Source: JBBIOU01 sp037443205
Lineage (GTDB): Bacteria; Bacteroidota; Bacteroidia; Flavobacteriales_D; UBA2798
NCBI GenBank assembly: GCA_037443205.1
Contig: JBBIOU010000027.1
Coordinates: 1 to 43,318, forward strand
DNA length: 43,318 bases
Reading direction: 5' to 3'
The notes beneath the pieces are model-generated. The model saw nothing but the letters and a program-made list of their open reading frames with translations. It had not been told where the DNA came from and ran no database searches. The translations under genes were made by a program, and so were the position numbers. Shown here one piece after another: positions 35,308-43,318 of this stretch. Within the stretch, counting starts at the first letter, position 1, and every line of letters starts with the position of its first letter.

Positions 35308-36624
35308 TTAATTTTTTAACGGTAAATATACTTTAAATTCAGAACCTGCGCCAAATTCGCTTTGAACTTCTACTTTGCCTCCGTGTTGTTCGGTAATATA
35401 TTTTACATAAAACAGGCCTAAACCAAATCCTTTTACATTATGTACGTTTCCGGTAGGTACCCGATAAAATTTTTCAAATACATTTTTTAAATTTTCTTTT
35501 TTTATGCCTATACCGTTATCTTTTATGCTTATGACCAAATAATTTTTATAATTGTGGGTACTGATTATTATGATTGGTTCAACCGCACAATATTTACGAG
35601 CATTATCCAATAAGTTATAAATTATATTGGTAATATGAACTTTATCGGCCTGTACGATAGTATTTAATGCATCTAATTTTAATATGATTTTACCACTTAG
35701 ATTATTTAATGTAGCTCTAAAGCTTTCGGCAGTGTCGTTTATCAACTCGTGTATATTTACTTTCGATTTTTTTAAGGTTAATTTTTCTTTGTCGAGTGTA
35801 GCGAGTTGTAATACTCTTTCTACCTGACTTTCGAGTCGTTTGTTTTCATTTTGAATTATTCGGGCATATTGCTGTATTCTTTCTTTATTGTTAATGGTAT
35901 CTTCTCTGAGTAATACTTCGCTGGATATGGCAATGGTAGAAATAGGGGTTTTAAATTCATGTGTCATATTGTTGATAAAGTCATTTTTAATATCTGAAAG
36001 TCTTTTTTGTTTTAAAATAACAAATACCGAATAACCGAAAAATGCAATTACAATAAGGATGATAATAGTTGTATAGAACCATGCGTTTGTAGGATTAAGG
36101 AGGAGCATATTTCCTTTGACGCTTTTGGCAGGAAAAAACACACTGAAATAATGGCCGTCTGTTTGCCATTTAATTTGCGGGCGTTTGGCTTGTTCGGCAA
36201 GCTTTGATGAATCAATTACATTGTTAAATGATACATATTTGCCATATAATATACTATCGGTAAAACAATCGTATATACCATATTCAAAATCTTCTTTGAT
36301 ATTTCTTCTTTCAAATTCGCTTTTTAAAAGTGATTCCAAAAAATAGGGGTGTAAGGTATCGTTTATTCTAACCACAAAAAATCCCGGTTGTAAAACTTCA
36401 ACGGCATTATATATTTCGGCCGGGTCGTTGTAGTAAGTCAATATATCTTCTACAACATTACTCAGGGCAATAGTAACGCGGTCGTTAAATTGTTTTTCCT
36501 GTGCTTCTTGTTGTTTTTGCTGAATGCTAAATGCCTTATTAACCCAGTAAATCTGAATGGCAGAAATACCTATTAACGAAATGGTAGCAAGCAGAATAAA
36601 TGAACGAAATACACGTTGGTTCAT
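35308..36624 (-). CDS. Sensor histidine kinase
   Basis: 438-aa membrane kinase. Two membrane helices (about 9-29 and 184-204) enclose a periplasmic sensor region of about 150 residues with no recognisable domain. No HAMP domain is evident; the second helix runs almost straight into the dimerisation domain with His222 in MTHEFKTPIST. The ATPase domain has NIIYNLLDNARKYC (N box), IKDNGIGIKKENL (G1) and GFGLGLFYVK (G2). It phosphorylates the response regulator encoded three bases downstream. The signal is unknown. Confidence 0.94.
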   Translation of the reverse strand: MNQRVFRSFILLATISLIGISAIQIYWVNKAFSIQQKQQEAQEKQFNDRVTIALSNVVEDILTYYNDPAEIYNAVEVLQPGFFVVRINDTLHPYFLESLLKSEFERRNIKEDFEYGIYDCFTDSILYGKYVSFNNVIDSSKLAEQAKRPQIKWQTDGHYFSVFFPAKSVKGNMLLLNPTNAWFYTTIIILIVIAFFGYSVFVILKQKRLSDIKNDFINNMTHEFKTPISTIAISSEVLLREDTINNKERIQQYARIIQNENKRLESQVERVLQLATLDKEKLTLKKSKVNIHELINDTAESFRATLNNLSGKIILKLDALNTIVQADKVHITNIIYNLLDNARKYCAVEPIIIISTHNYKNYLVISIKDNGIGIKKENLKNVFEKFYRVPTGNVHNVKGFGLGLFYVKYITEQHGGKVEVQSEFGAGSEFKVYLPLKN

Positions 36625-36704
36625 TACATAAATTAAATATTAATTAAAGTATATCTTTAATCAGATTTAGCTTGTATTTTAACGCTTGGTTAACATAAAA
36701 ATTT

Positions 36705-37979
36705 TTACCAGGCAAATAATGGTTTAGGCTGCATCATTTCATTAACTTGTTTTTTTACATGGGCAGCCATGTTCTCATCATCGGGCGTAGTCATTATTTT
36801 ATCCATCAATTGAACGATAAAGGGTATTTCATTTTCTTTTATTCCGCGGGTGGTAATAGCAGGTGTTCCTACGCGTATGCCCGAAGTAACAAATGGAGAT
36901 TTATCATCAAAGGGAACCATGTTTTTATTTACGGTAATATCAGCCTTTCCTAAAGCCACTTCTGCTGCTTTACCGGTTATGTTTTTGGGCCGTAAATCTA
37001 TAAGCATACTGTGATTATCGGTACCTCCCGAAATTACCTTATAACCCAGATTCAGAAATTCATTTGCCATTACCTGTGCATTTTTTATAACTTGCTTGCA
37101 ATAGGTTTTGTATTCGGGCAAAAGATCTTCTCCAAATGCCACCGCTTTGGCTGCTATAACATGTTCTAAGGGGCCGCCTTGTGTACCCGGAAAAACTGCT
37201 CCGTCTAATACAGCCGACATTTTTTTTGTTTCACCTTTTGGGGTTTTAAGGTTAAAAGGATTATCAAAATCATTTCCCATCATTATTACTCCTCCTCTGG
37301 GTCCTCTCAGTGTTTTGTGTGTGGTGGTAGTTACAATATGGCAATGTGGTAATGGGTTGTTTAATAATCCAGCGGCAATAAGTCCTGCCGGATGAGAGAT
37401 ATCTGCAAGTAACAAAGCACCGATTTTATCGGCAATATTTCTTAAACGGGCGTAGTCCCAGTCTCTTGAATAAGCCGAAGCACCGCAAATAATCATTTTA
37501 GGTTTTTCCTGCAAAGCTGTTTTTTCTACTTTATCATAGTTTATTGTGCCTGTTTCTTGTTCAACTCCGTAAAATACAGCGCGATATAATATACCCGAAA
37601 AGTTTACCGGTGAACCATGGGTTAAGTGTCCTCCGTGCGATAAATTAAATCCCAGAATTGTATCACCGGGTTTTAAACAAGCCAGCATAACTGCAGCATT
37701 TGCCTGTGCTCCGGAGTGTGGCTGAACATTGGCCCAGGCTGCCCCAAATAGTTGTTTTAATCGGTCAATTGCCAGTTGTTCTACTTTATCTACCACTTGG
37801 CAGCCACCATAATATCTTTTTCCGGGCAATCCTTCAGCATATTTATTGGTAAGGACGCTGCCCATTGCCTGCATTACCTGTTCGCTTACAAAGTTTTCTG
37901 AGGCTATGAGTTCAAGGCCGCGTATTTGGCGCATACGCTCTTGTTCTATGAGGCTAAAAATTGTTTCGTCTTTTTTCAT
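36705..37979 (-). CDS. glyA: Serine hydroxymethyltransferase
   Basis: 424-aa PLP enzyme interconverting serine and glycine while loading one carbon on tetrahydrofolate. Landmarks: ELIASENF near the N-terminus, YAEGLPGKRYYGG, HSGAQANAAV, Asp193/His196 in ADISHPAGL, and the PLP-binding Lys222 in TTTTHKTLRGPRGG. Length is normal. A -7 box about 20 bases upstream gives it its own promoter. The kinase gene downstream is separated by 80 bases. Confidence 0.98.
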   Translation of the reverse strand: MKKDETIFSLIEQERMRQIRGLELIASENFVSEQVMQAMGSVLTNKYAEGLPGKRYYGGCQVVDKVEQLAIDRLKQLFGAAWANVQPHSGAQANAAVMLACLKPGDTILGFNLSHGGHLTHGSPVNFSGILYRAVFYGVEQETGTINYDKVEKTALQEKPKMIICGASAYSRDWDYARLRNIADKIGALLLADISHPAGLIAAGLLNNPLPHCHIVTTTTHKTLRGPRGGVIMMGNDFDNPFNLKTPKGETKKMSAVLDGAVFPGTQGGPLEHVIAAKAVAFGEDLLPEYKTYCKQVIKNAQVMANEFLNLGYKVISGGTDNHSMLIDLRPKNITGKAAEVALGKADITVNKNMVPFDDKSPFVTSGIRVGTPAITTRGIKENEIPFIVQLMDKIMTTPDDENMAAHVKKQVNEMMQPKPLFAW

Positions 37980-37999
37980 GTTGTTTATTCTGGTAGTTG

Positions 38000-38007
38000 C
38001 AAAGATA
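38000..38007 (-). promoter_or_regulatory. -7 promoter box for glyA
   Basis: TATCTTTG on the minus strand is a perfect TAnnTTTG, predicting initiation near 37994 and a leader of about 15 bases before the glyA ATG. The -33 region would fall at the end of the upstream radical SAM gene and shows no clear TTG. Confidence 0.5.
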
Positions 38008-38018
38008 ATATTATGGCG

Positions 38019-39104
38019 TTAACTATCTGTAAACATTTTAAGTTGGGGATTAACGGTTGTTTTATTATCATAAAAAACCTGTGTATTGTATGCCGGCATT
38101 TGTTTATTGACAAGATATTTATTTACTGATGCTTTGAAAAGTTTGTTAATCATCAATGCCATATTACCCGTTCCCGTCATTCGTTTACCAAATTCATTAT
38201 TCGTAAAATTGCCTTGATGTATTTCTTGTATTTGGTGTATCACCTTGTAAAATTTATCGGGGTAATTTTTTTGCAGCCAATCGGTAAAAATTTCTTTTAA
38301 ACTACCCGTCAACCTTACCAGGGTATATCCTGCCGATAGAGCGCCTGCCTCGGCTGCATTTTTAATTATTTCCGGAATTTCAAAACTATTTAGTCCGGGT
38401 ATTATTGGTGCACACATCACTCCGGTGGGTATATGCTTTTCGCTAAGGGCTTGTATTAGCTTTATTCTGTTAAATCCGGTGGCTGTTCTGGGTTCCATTC
38501 TTAAACGAAGCTCCTCGTTTAATGTGGTAATACTAATATATACGTGCACTAAACGTAATTTTGCTAATTCATAAAGTATATCGGTATCTCTTAAAATTAA
38601 TTTGTTTTTGGTGATGATGCTTACCGGGTGCTTATATTTTAAGAGTACTTCGAGCATTTTGCGTGTAAGCATTAATTTTTTTTCTACAGGCTGATAGCAA
38701 TCGGTATTTCCTGATAATAAAATGGGGGAGGCTTTATGGTTGGGTGCTTTTAATTGTTTTTCTAATAGTTTGGGCGCATCAGGTTTAACAAGTATCTTTC
38801 TTTCAAAATCTAAGCCTGCACTATAACCCCAATATTCATGACTGTTTCGGGCATAACAATAAATACAGCCGTGTTCACATCCCTGATAAGGATTCATTGA
38901 ATATTCAGCAGGTATATCAGGGCTTTTTATGTGGTTAATTATTTTTTTAGGATATTCATTTATAAATATTGTTTTCTCATCGCATAATAAATCTTCATCT
39001 ATTGATTCTTTATTATCATTTACATACTTTTTCGTTGAGTAAGGATTGTTGGTATTTATCTGAGCTCCTCGACCTTTAAAATATTTATCTTCCGTATGGC
39101 TCAT
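38019..39104 (-). CDS. PA0069-family radical SAM protein
   Basis: 361-aa iron-sulfur protein. SMNPYQGCEHGCIYCYARNSHEY contains the CxxxCxxC cluster motif in the arrangement typical of the PA0069/spore-photoproduct-lyase-like group, followed by GLDFERKILVKPDAP, also typical. LSGNTDCYQPVEKKLMLTRKMLEVL and IITKNKLILRD are further family blocks. The biochemical role of this family is not established. It starts six bases after the stop of the subtilase gene, so it may be co-transcribed. Confidence 0.9.
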   Translation of the reverse strand: MSHTEDKYFKGRGAQINTNNPYSTKKYVNDNKESIDEDLLCDEKTIFINEYPKKIINHIKSPDIPAEYSMNPYQGCEHGCIYCYARNSHEYWGYSAGLDFERKILVKPDAPKLLEKQLKAPNHKASPILLSGNTDCYQPVEKKLMLTRKMLEVLLKYKHPVSIITKNKLILRDTDILYELAKLRLVHVYISITTLNEELRLRMEPRTATGFNRIKLIQALSEKHIPTGVMCAPIIPGLNSFEIPEIIKNAAEAGALSAGYTLVRLTGSLKEIFTDWLQKNYPDKFYKVIHQIQEIHQGNFTNNEFGKRMTGTGNMALMINKLFKASVNKYLVNKQMPAYNTQVFYDNKTTVNPQLKMFTDS

Positions 39105-39110
39105 TAAAAT

Positions 39111-41711
39111 TTATTTTAACAGCGTAATTTTTTTTATGTAAGTTGAATTATTTAAAGTTAGGTGAATAAAATAAATTCCGTTTGATAAATGATTAATATG
39201 AATTGTTGTTGAATGATTGGTTTGATAAGTTGTATAAATTTCTTTACCTGTCATATCATAAATTTTAATTATGCCATCGGTTTGATTAATTTGTTGGTTA
39301 ATGGCTTGCACATATAATATACCGTTAGTAGGATTGGGATAAATATATATTTCGGGTGTGTTATTTTCCGGTATAGAGTTGGGTGAGTAATTTTGTTCTA
39401 AGGATTCGTTTTCGCAACCGTTGGTGTCAATTACTATTACTTTGATTGATTTTGCAGTTGATAATATGACATACTCTCCTATTCCGTAAGGAATACCGTT
39501 TGCATACCATAAGTATGTATAATTGGGGTTATAGGGATTTACAAACAAGGTATCAGCCTGTTGTATAATTACCGGTTGGGCAGGCAACATATATACAGTA
39601 GTATTGATGTATGCTGTATCACTTTTACATCCTCTTTCGTTGGTAGTTTGTAACCAAATCTGTAAGGTAGTATCAACAACAATAAATGGGGTAGTGTCTG
39701 CAGTTGACCAATCATAATCGGTAAAAATGCCGGTGGTATAAATAATTGCCGAATCTCCATAACAAAATTCGGTATTACCTGATAAATTAATTTGATAATT
39801 GGTTGCTACCAAAGCTCTGAAACCATTTATTTTTCCGTAGCCCCAGCTTACATGAGGGAAAGTATTACCGGTGTAAATATCATGTTTTGCAGTGGCAGTA
39901 ATTATGTCTATAAATTCTTGTGCGTTTAAACGGGGACATTTTTCTAATAATAATGCTCCTACTCCTGCAACAACCGGTGCAGCCATAGAAGTTCCGCCAT
40001 TGCGTGTATGCCAACCATCGGGCGATACTTTGTAAGGTTCGTTAATGGTTTGGTATGCTAATGCAGCAAGTGTACCTGCGCTAAATGTAATATCGCCTGT
40101 TGCAGCAATTTCGGGTTTAGGTCTGTTATCGCGCGTAGGACCTCGACTGGATGTAATGGCAATATCATTTTCTGTTCCCGGAAAATTTTGTGTATTACCG
40201 GCATAGTCTATATAAGTTTGTTTATTGTAATAATTGGCAGTGGTAACTATGTGAGGTGCGCAACTAAAAGAACTGACAATTATTTTTAATGAATCAGGGG
40301 CTTTATATTTCACTATTTCCGGAAAAACTATTGCATTGGGTAAATTTGCTCCATACACCATATCAGAAATACCAAGCCATGCAGCCGACCATGTGTCAAA
40401 CCGACCGGTACCGGTTGTCATAAATCTGAAATTATAAGTATTGGAATCGGGTTCCTGCATGTGTACCTGTAATAAGTATGTATCACCTATCAATTCAGCA
40501 TAATAATCTACTATGCCAATGATGTTCCCGTTATTTTTAATGGTATCGGTAATTAAAGTGTTTAGGTTTTGACTAATTGTATAAAAATTAGTTCTGCCTC
40601 TGTAATTGTAATCGGGAAAAACAGCATCTGCTCCCATTGCGTATGACACATTGTTAAAATCAGCAGTATCGGCCCAAACCTCAAAATATACTACCCCATA
40701 AGGGAAGGCTGACGAGCCTGTTAAAGGGCGATATTTAAACCACGTAAAGGAGGTATCTGCGGTTACGGTATATCCTAAATGATAATTACCTATGTTACCT
40801 GAATTGCCTGCCGCACACACCATAAGTCGTCCGCGTTTGGCAGTAACTAAACTGTCAATATATTTTGCGGCCGGATCTCTGCCATCATGCGAGCCTAAGT
40901 ATGTTCCTACACTGGCATTTATAACACAGGGCATGTTTAACGAATCGGCAATTTTATAAATCCAGTCTACGGCATCAGCAATCGTGCTGGTCCAATTAGG
41001 TAAACTAAAATTAGTTTCTACAATGAGTATTTTAGAATCCGGTGCAACGCCTTTATGAGTTCCCGAAGCTAATCCATTGCCGGCAGTACAACCTGCTACC
41101 GTAGTGCCGTGCGAGGTATTATCAATATGTGTACATATTCCCTGATCAATGTCTGCGGCAGTCCATACTTGCCCATAGCCATAGTGGGGTGTGCGCTGCG
41201 CATCAAATGGTTGGCTGTGGTCCCAAATAGCTATCACCCGGGTGTTACCATTTGTATCTAAAAAATCAGGATGCTGAAAATCTATTCCGGTGTCAATAAA
41301 AGCAGTCAATACATTTTTACCTGTATATGTTTTACTCAGCGGAAAATAACCAAAATGCACCGAGTCTATATTATTGCGGTAGCGCATGGTATCATTTAAT
41401 GGATATGCGCTGTAATTTTCAAAATAACTTCCGTTTACAAATCCTTGCGACAATAATTTAATAACATGTTTGCTTTGCAAATAAACTGCATGATACGAGC
41501 CTATACTATATTTATATTTACCTCCCAGCGGTTCTATATAATTTATTATTTCTTGTTTATTGCCGCGCACATACAGATTAATGAAGGTTTCGGCATTGTT
41601 TGGATTTTGGATATATTTATTCAAAGCGATATTGACGTTTTGCTTATGCTGAGCGTTTAGCTGAATAATACTTAAAAACAGTAATGATATATTCAATAAT
41701 TTTTTTACCAT
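39111..41711 (-). CDS. Secreted S8 (subtilisin-like) protease with type IX secretion domain
   Basis: 866-aa exported serine protease. Signal peptide (KKLLNISLLFLSIIQLNA); catalytic triad Asp140 (AFIDTGIDFQHPDF), His201 (DNTSHGTTVAGC) and Ser575 (GGTSMAAPVVAG). A large insert between His and Ser (about 320-500) is beta-rich. After the protease domain comes an Ig/PKD-like stretch (about 650-770), then a C-terminal type A sorting domain (PNPTNGILYVQ, IKIYDMTGKEIY, HLSNGIYFIHL, ending YIKKITLLK) that directs export by the type IX system and attachment to the cell surface. This implies a Por/Gld secretion system elsewhere in the genome. Confidence 0.95.
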   Translation of the reverse strand: MVKKLLNISLLFLSIIQLNAQHKQNVNIALNKYIQNPNNAETFINLYVRGNKQEIINYIEPLGGKYKYSIGSYHAVYLQSKHVIKLLSQGFVNGSYFENYSAYPLNDTMRYRNNIDSVHFGYFPLSKTYTGKNVLTAFIDTGIDFQHPDFLDTNGNTRVIAIWDHSQPFDAQRTPHYGYGQVWTAADIDQGICTHIDNTSHGTTVAGCTAGNGLASGTHKGVAPDSKILIVETNFSLPNWTSTIADAVDWIYKIADSLNMPCVINASVGTYLGSHDGRDPAAKYIDSLVTAKRGRLMVCAAGNSGNIGNYHLGYTVTADTSFTWFKYRPLTGSSAFPYGVVYFEVWADTADFNNVSYAMGADAVFPDYNYRGRTNFYTISQNLNTLITDTIKNNGNIIGIVDYYAELIGDTYLLQVHMQEPDSNTYNFRFMTTGTGRFDTWSAAWLGISDMVYGANLPNAIVFPEIVKYKAPDSLKIIVSSFSCAPHIVTTANYYNKQTYIDYAGNTQNFPGTENDIAITSSRGPTRDNRPKPEIAATGDITFSAGTLAALAYQTINEPYKVSPDGWHTRNGGTSMAAPVVAGVGALLLEKCPRLNAQEFIDIITATAKHDIYTGNTFPHVSWGYGKINGFRALVATNYQINLSGNTEFCYGDSAIIYTTGIFTDYDWSTADTTPFIVVDTTLQIWLQTTNERGCKSDTAYINTTVYMLPAQPVIIQQADTLFVNPYNPNYTYLWYANGIPYGIGEYVILSTAKSIKVIVIDTNGCENESLEQNYSPNSIPENNTPEIYIYPNPTNGILYVQAINQQINQTDGIIKIYDMTGKEIYTTYQTNHSTTIHINHLSNGIYFIHLTLNNSTYIKKITLLK

Positions 41712-42291
41712 ATTCTATCAAAACATTATCTGATAATTTTTACACTAAAATACGCATAAATATTGAGAATGCAGTATTGTATTCATCCTTTAAATTTAAA
41801 CATTAAACATAATCTTTGCTTAAACCAAAATTGTCAATAGCCACGTATTGTGTGAGCGGAATTGGGGTTATCCCTGTTTTAGATTTTGTTAGCATTTCTT
41901 ATGCAAAAAAATTACAATAAATTCATTCCAAAATATTAGACATCCCGCATACCTGGAAAAAGTTCAATGAATTTTTGGGTAAATACATACTATGATGAAA
42001 ATATTTGCATCGGATTGGTTTGTAAATTAAGAAAACTTAGCTTTTCCACCTTTTGTAGCAGACAGCAAAGAATCGTAAGTTTTGAAAATAATTACCATAA
42101 ATCAATGTATGTAAAAAACGATTAAAAAATTATTTATTATATTGATTTTTAAATAATTATATTGATTTATTAAACTGATTATTAAATATTTTTCAACAAT
42201 TTTGTAACTAATGTTAATTACCTGCCGTTACAGGGCATGTTTTCATTTTTGGCCATAGATGAAAAAAACAAGCAACAAAAACTAACAAACG
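41712..42291. other. 580-bp AT-rich spacer between divergent genes
   Basis: This gap separates the subtilase (minus) and glucosaminidase (plus) genes and must hold both promoters, although no exact TAnnTTTG box with a good -33 was found. Two short frames overlap in it: a 52-codon frame on the plus strand (41967-42125, starting MNFWVNTYYDEN) and a 23-codon frame on the minus strand (42098-42027, ending SATKGGKAKFS). Neither has recognisable homology or an evident ribosome binding site; they may be chance frames or the remnant of an old gene. Confidence 0.5.
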
Positions 42292-43227
42292 ATGAAAACT
42301 GAAAAAAAATTATTATTTTATATCTGGATGTTGTTGGTGCCGCAAATACTTACGGCTCAACCGGCCGATAAGAGAATAAGCCGCAAAGAATACATTGAGA
42401 TGTGGAAAGAGGAAGCCGTAAAACAAATGCTCGAAACCGGAATACCTGCCAGTATAACCTTAGCCCAGGGCATACTGGAAAGTGCCAACGGCAATAGTAC
42501 ACTGGCAAGATACGCCAATAATCATTTCGGTATAAAATGCCATCAGGGCTGGACTGGTGAAACGTTTATACAGGATGATGACAAAAAAGATGAATGTTTC
42601 AGAAAATATGAAGAAGCCGAAGAATCGTTCAGGGATCATGCTGAGTTTCTAAAATCACGCAGCCGCTATGCATTTTTATTCGATTTAAGTTCTACCGATT
42701 ACAAAGGATGGGCTCATGGGTTAAAAAAAGCCGGTTACGCCACCAACCCAAAGTATGCAGAAATGTTGATACAGATTATTGAAGAAAATGAATTATATAA
42801 ATACGATCGGGTTGTAAATATTGCTAAAAAAGAAATAAAATCTGAACAAAAAGAATTTATAAATACTAAAGTGATTGTGCATGATGTTGCCGTACACGAC
42901 AATAATATAAAGTATATCATTGCAAAAGAGGGCGATACATTTTTATCAATAGCCAAAGAATTTGAGATGGGTTTATGGCAGCTATATAAATATAACGACC
43001 TGGGTAAAAAAGATGCTCTCAAAAAGGGGGACATTGTTTACCTGCAACCCAAAAGAAACAAAGCAAAAAATGCCGAAAGCCATCGGGTAAAACAGGGCGA
43101 AACCATGCACAGTATTTCGCAGTTGTATGGAATAAAACTAAAAAAATTGTTTAAATACAATGGTTTAAAATGCTGCGGTCAGGAAGAACTGGAACCCGGA
43201 ACGGTAATATTTCTGAAAAAAGTTTAA
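42292..43227 (+). CDS. Glucosaminidase (GH73-type) with two LysM domains
   Basis: 311-aa exported peptidoglycan hydrolase. Signal peptide to about residue 22 (LLFYIWMLLVPQILTAQ). The glucosaminidase domain (about 30-175) has AQGILESANGNS with probable catalytic Glu63, then NNHFGIKCHQGWTG and YATNPKYAEMLIQIIE, all family landmarks. Two LysM modules that bind N-acetylglucosamine follow (about 205-255 and 262-311), each with a GDT/GET-x-x-SI core. Probable role: cleaving glycan strands during growth or division. A GC-rich hairpin lies about 65 bases downstream. Confidence 0.93.
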   Translation: MKTEKKLLFYIWMLLVPQILTAQPADKRISRKEYIEMWKEEAVKQMLETGIPASITLAQGILESANGNSTLARYANNHFGIKCHQGWTGETFIQDDDKKDECFRKYEEAEESFRDHAEFLKSRSRYAFLFDLSSTDYKGWAHGLKKAGYATNPKYAEMLIQIIEENELYKYDRVVNIAKKEIKSEQKEFINTKVIVHDVAVHDNNIKYIIAKEGDTFLSIAKEFEMGLWQLYKYNDLGKKDALKKGDIVYLQPKRNKAKNAESHRVKQGETMHSISQLYGIKLKKLFKYNGLKCCGQEELEPGTVIFLKKV

Positions 43228-43291
43228 GATATAAAAATCTTTCATGGTGGTTGTGTAGATGGAGGTTGTGTTTGGTTTGTTGTTTGTTCAG

Positions 43292-43318
43292 CGCGCGCCC
43301 TGCAAAGCAGGGCGCGCG
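43292..43318. terminator. Very GC-rich perfect hairpin at the window end
   Basis: CGCGCGCCCTGC and its exact complement form a 12-bp stem around an AAA loop, reaching the last base of the window. It may end the glucosaminidase transcript or be a dispersed REP-like element; what follows is not visible. Confidence 0.5.

Overview
The window looks like an AT-rich chromosome segment from a Bacteroidota (Bacteroidetes) bacterium. The evidence is: recurrent TAnnTTTG -7 promoter boxes, no strong Shine-Dalgarno sequences, a serine protease with a type IX secretion C-terminal domain, a CarboxypepD_reg/DUF5686 outer-membrane protein, RemB/Wzi-like beta-barrels, and a large Bacteroidota-style type II-C Cas9. 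No rRNA, tRNA or complete insertion sequence was seen.

Positions 1-7350 hold a CRISPR-Cas type II-C locus with an odd make-up. A tracrRNA gene (minus strand, about 235-310) sits directly upstream of a 1489-aa cas9 with intact RuvC and HNH residues. A DUF4143 AAA ATPase follows, preceded by two copies of a 40-bp ACCGTGAAA...TTTCACGGT element, and then cas1. No cas2 and no recognisable repeat-spacer array are present. A single 12-nt sequence complementary to the tracrRNA anti-repeat, and a 26-bp direct repeat, lie at the left edge, so an array may lie beyond the window or may have decayed.

Positions 7351-12436 are housekeeping. On the minus strand, a membrane glycosyltransferase, an ECF sigma factor and rsmG overlap one another. 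Divergently, tgt, an LptF/LptG-type permease and dut also overlap one another. The two units share a symmetric back-to-back promoter. A SPASM radical SAM gene (minus) converges on dut.

Positions 13564-25928: a DUF5686 outer-membrane protein (plus) converges through strong hairpins on a minus-strand cluster. In transcription order that cluster is an M23-type lipoprotein, a metzincin protease, an unknown helical protein, rsgA, an RND/MMPL exporter, a glucose-1-phosphate thymidylyltransferase and a polyprenyl synthase.

Positions 26059-34582 (plus) form a surface-polysaccharide unit: gmd and fcl make GDP-L-fucose, a WecA/MraY-like phosphoglycosyltransferase is flanked by two paralogous RemB/Wzi-like barrels, and an RsmF-like rRNA methyltransferase and a lipoprotein follow. 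The remainder is a two-component system, glyA, a PA0069-family radical SAM protein and a type IX-secreted subtilase (all minus), then a 580-bp spacer and a glucosaminidase with two LysM domains (plus). A very GC-rich hairpin closes the window.

All functional calls are family recognition by eye; no database search was run.
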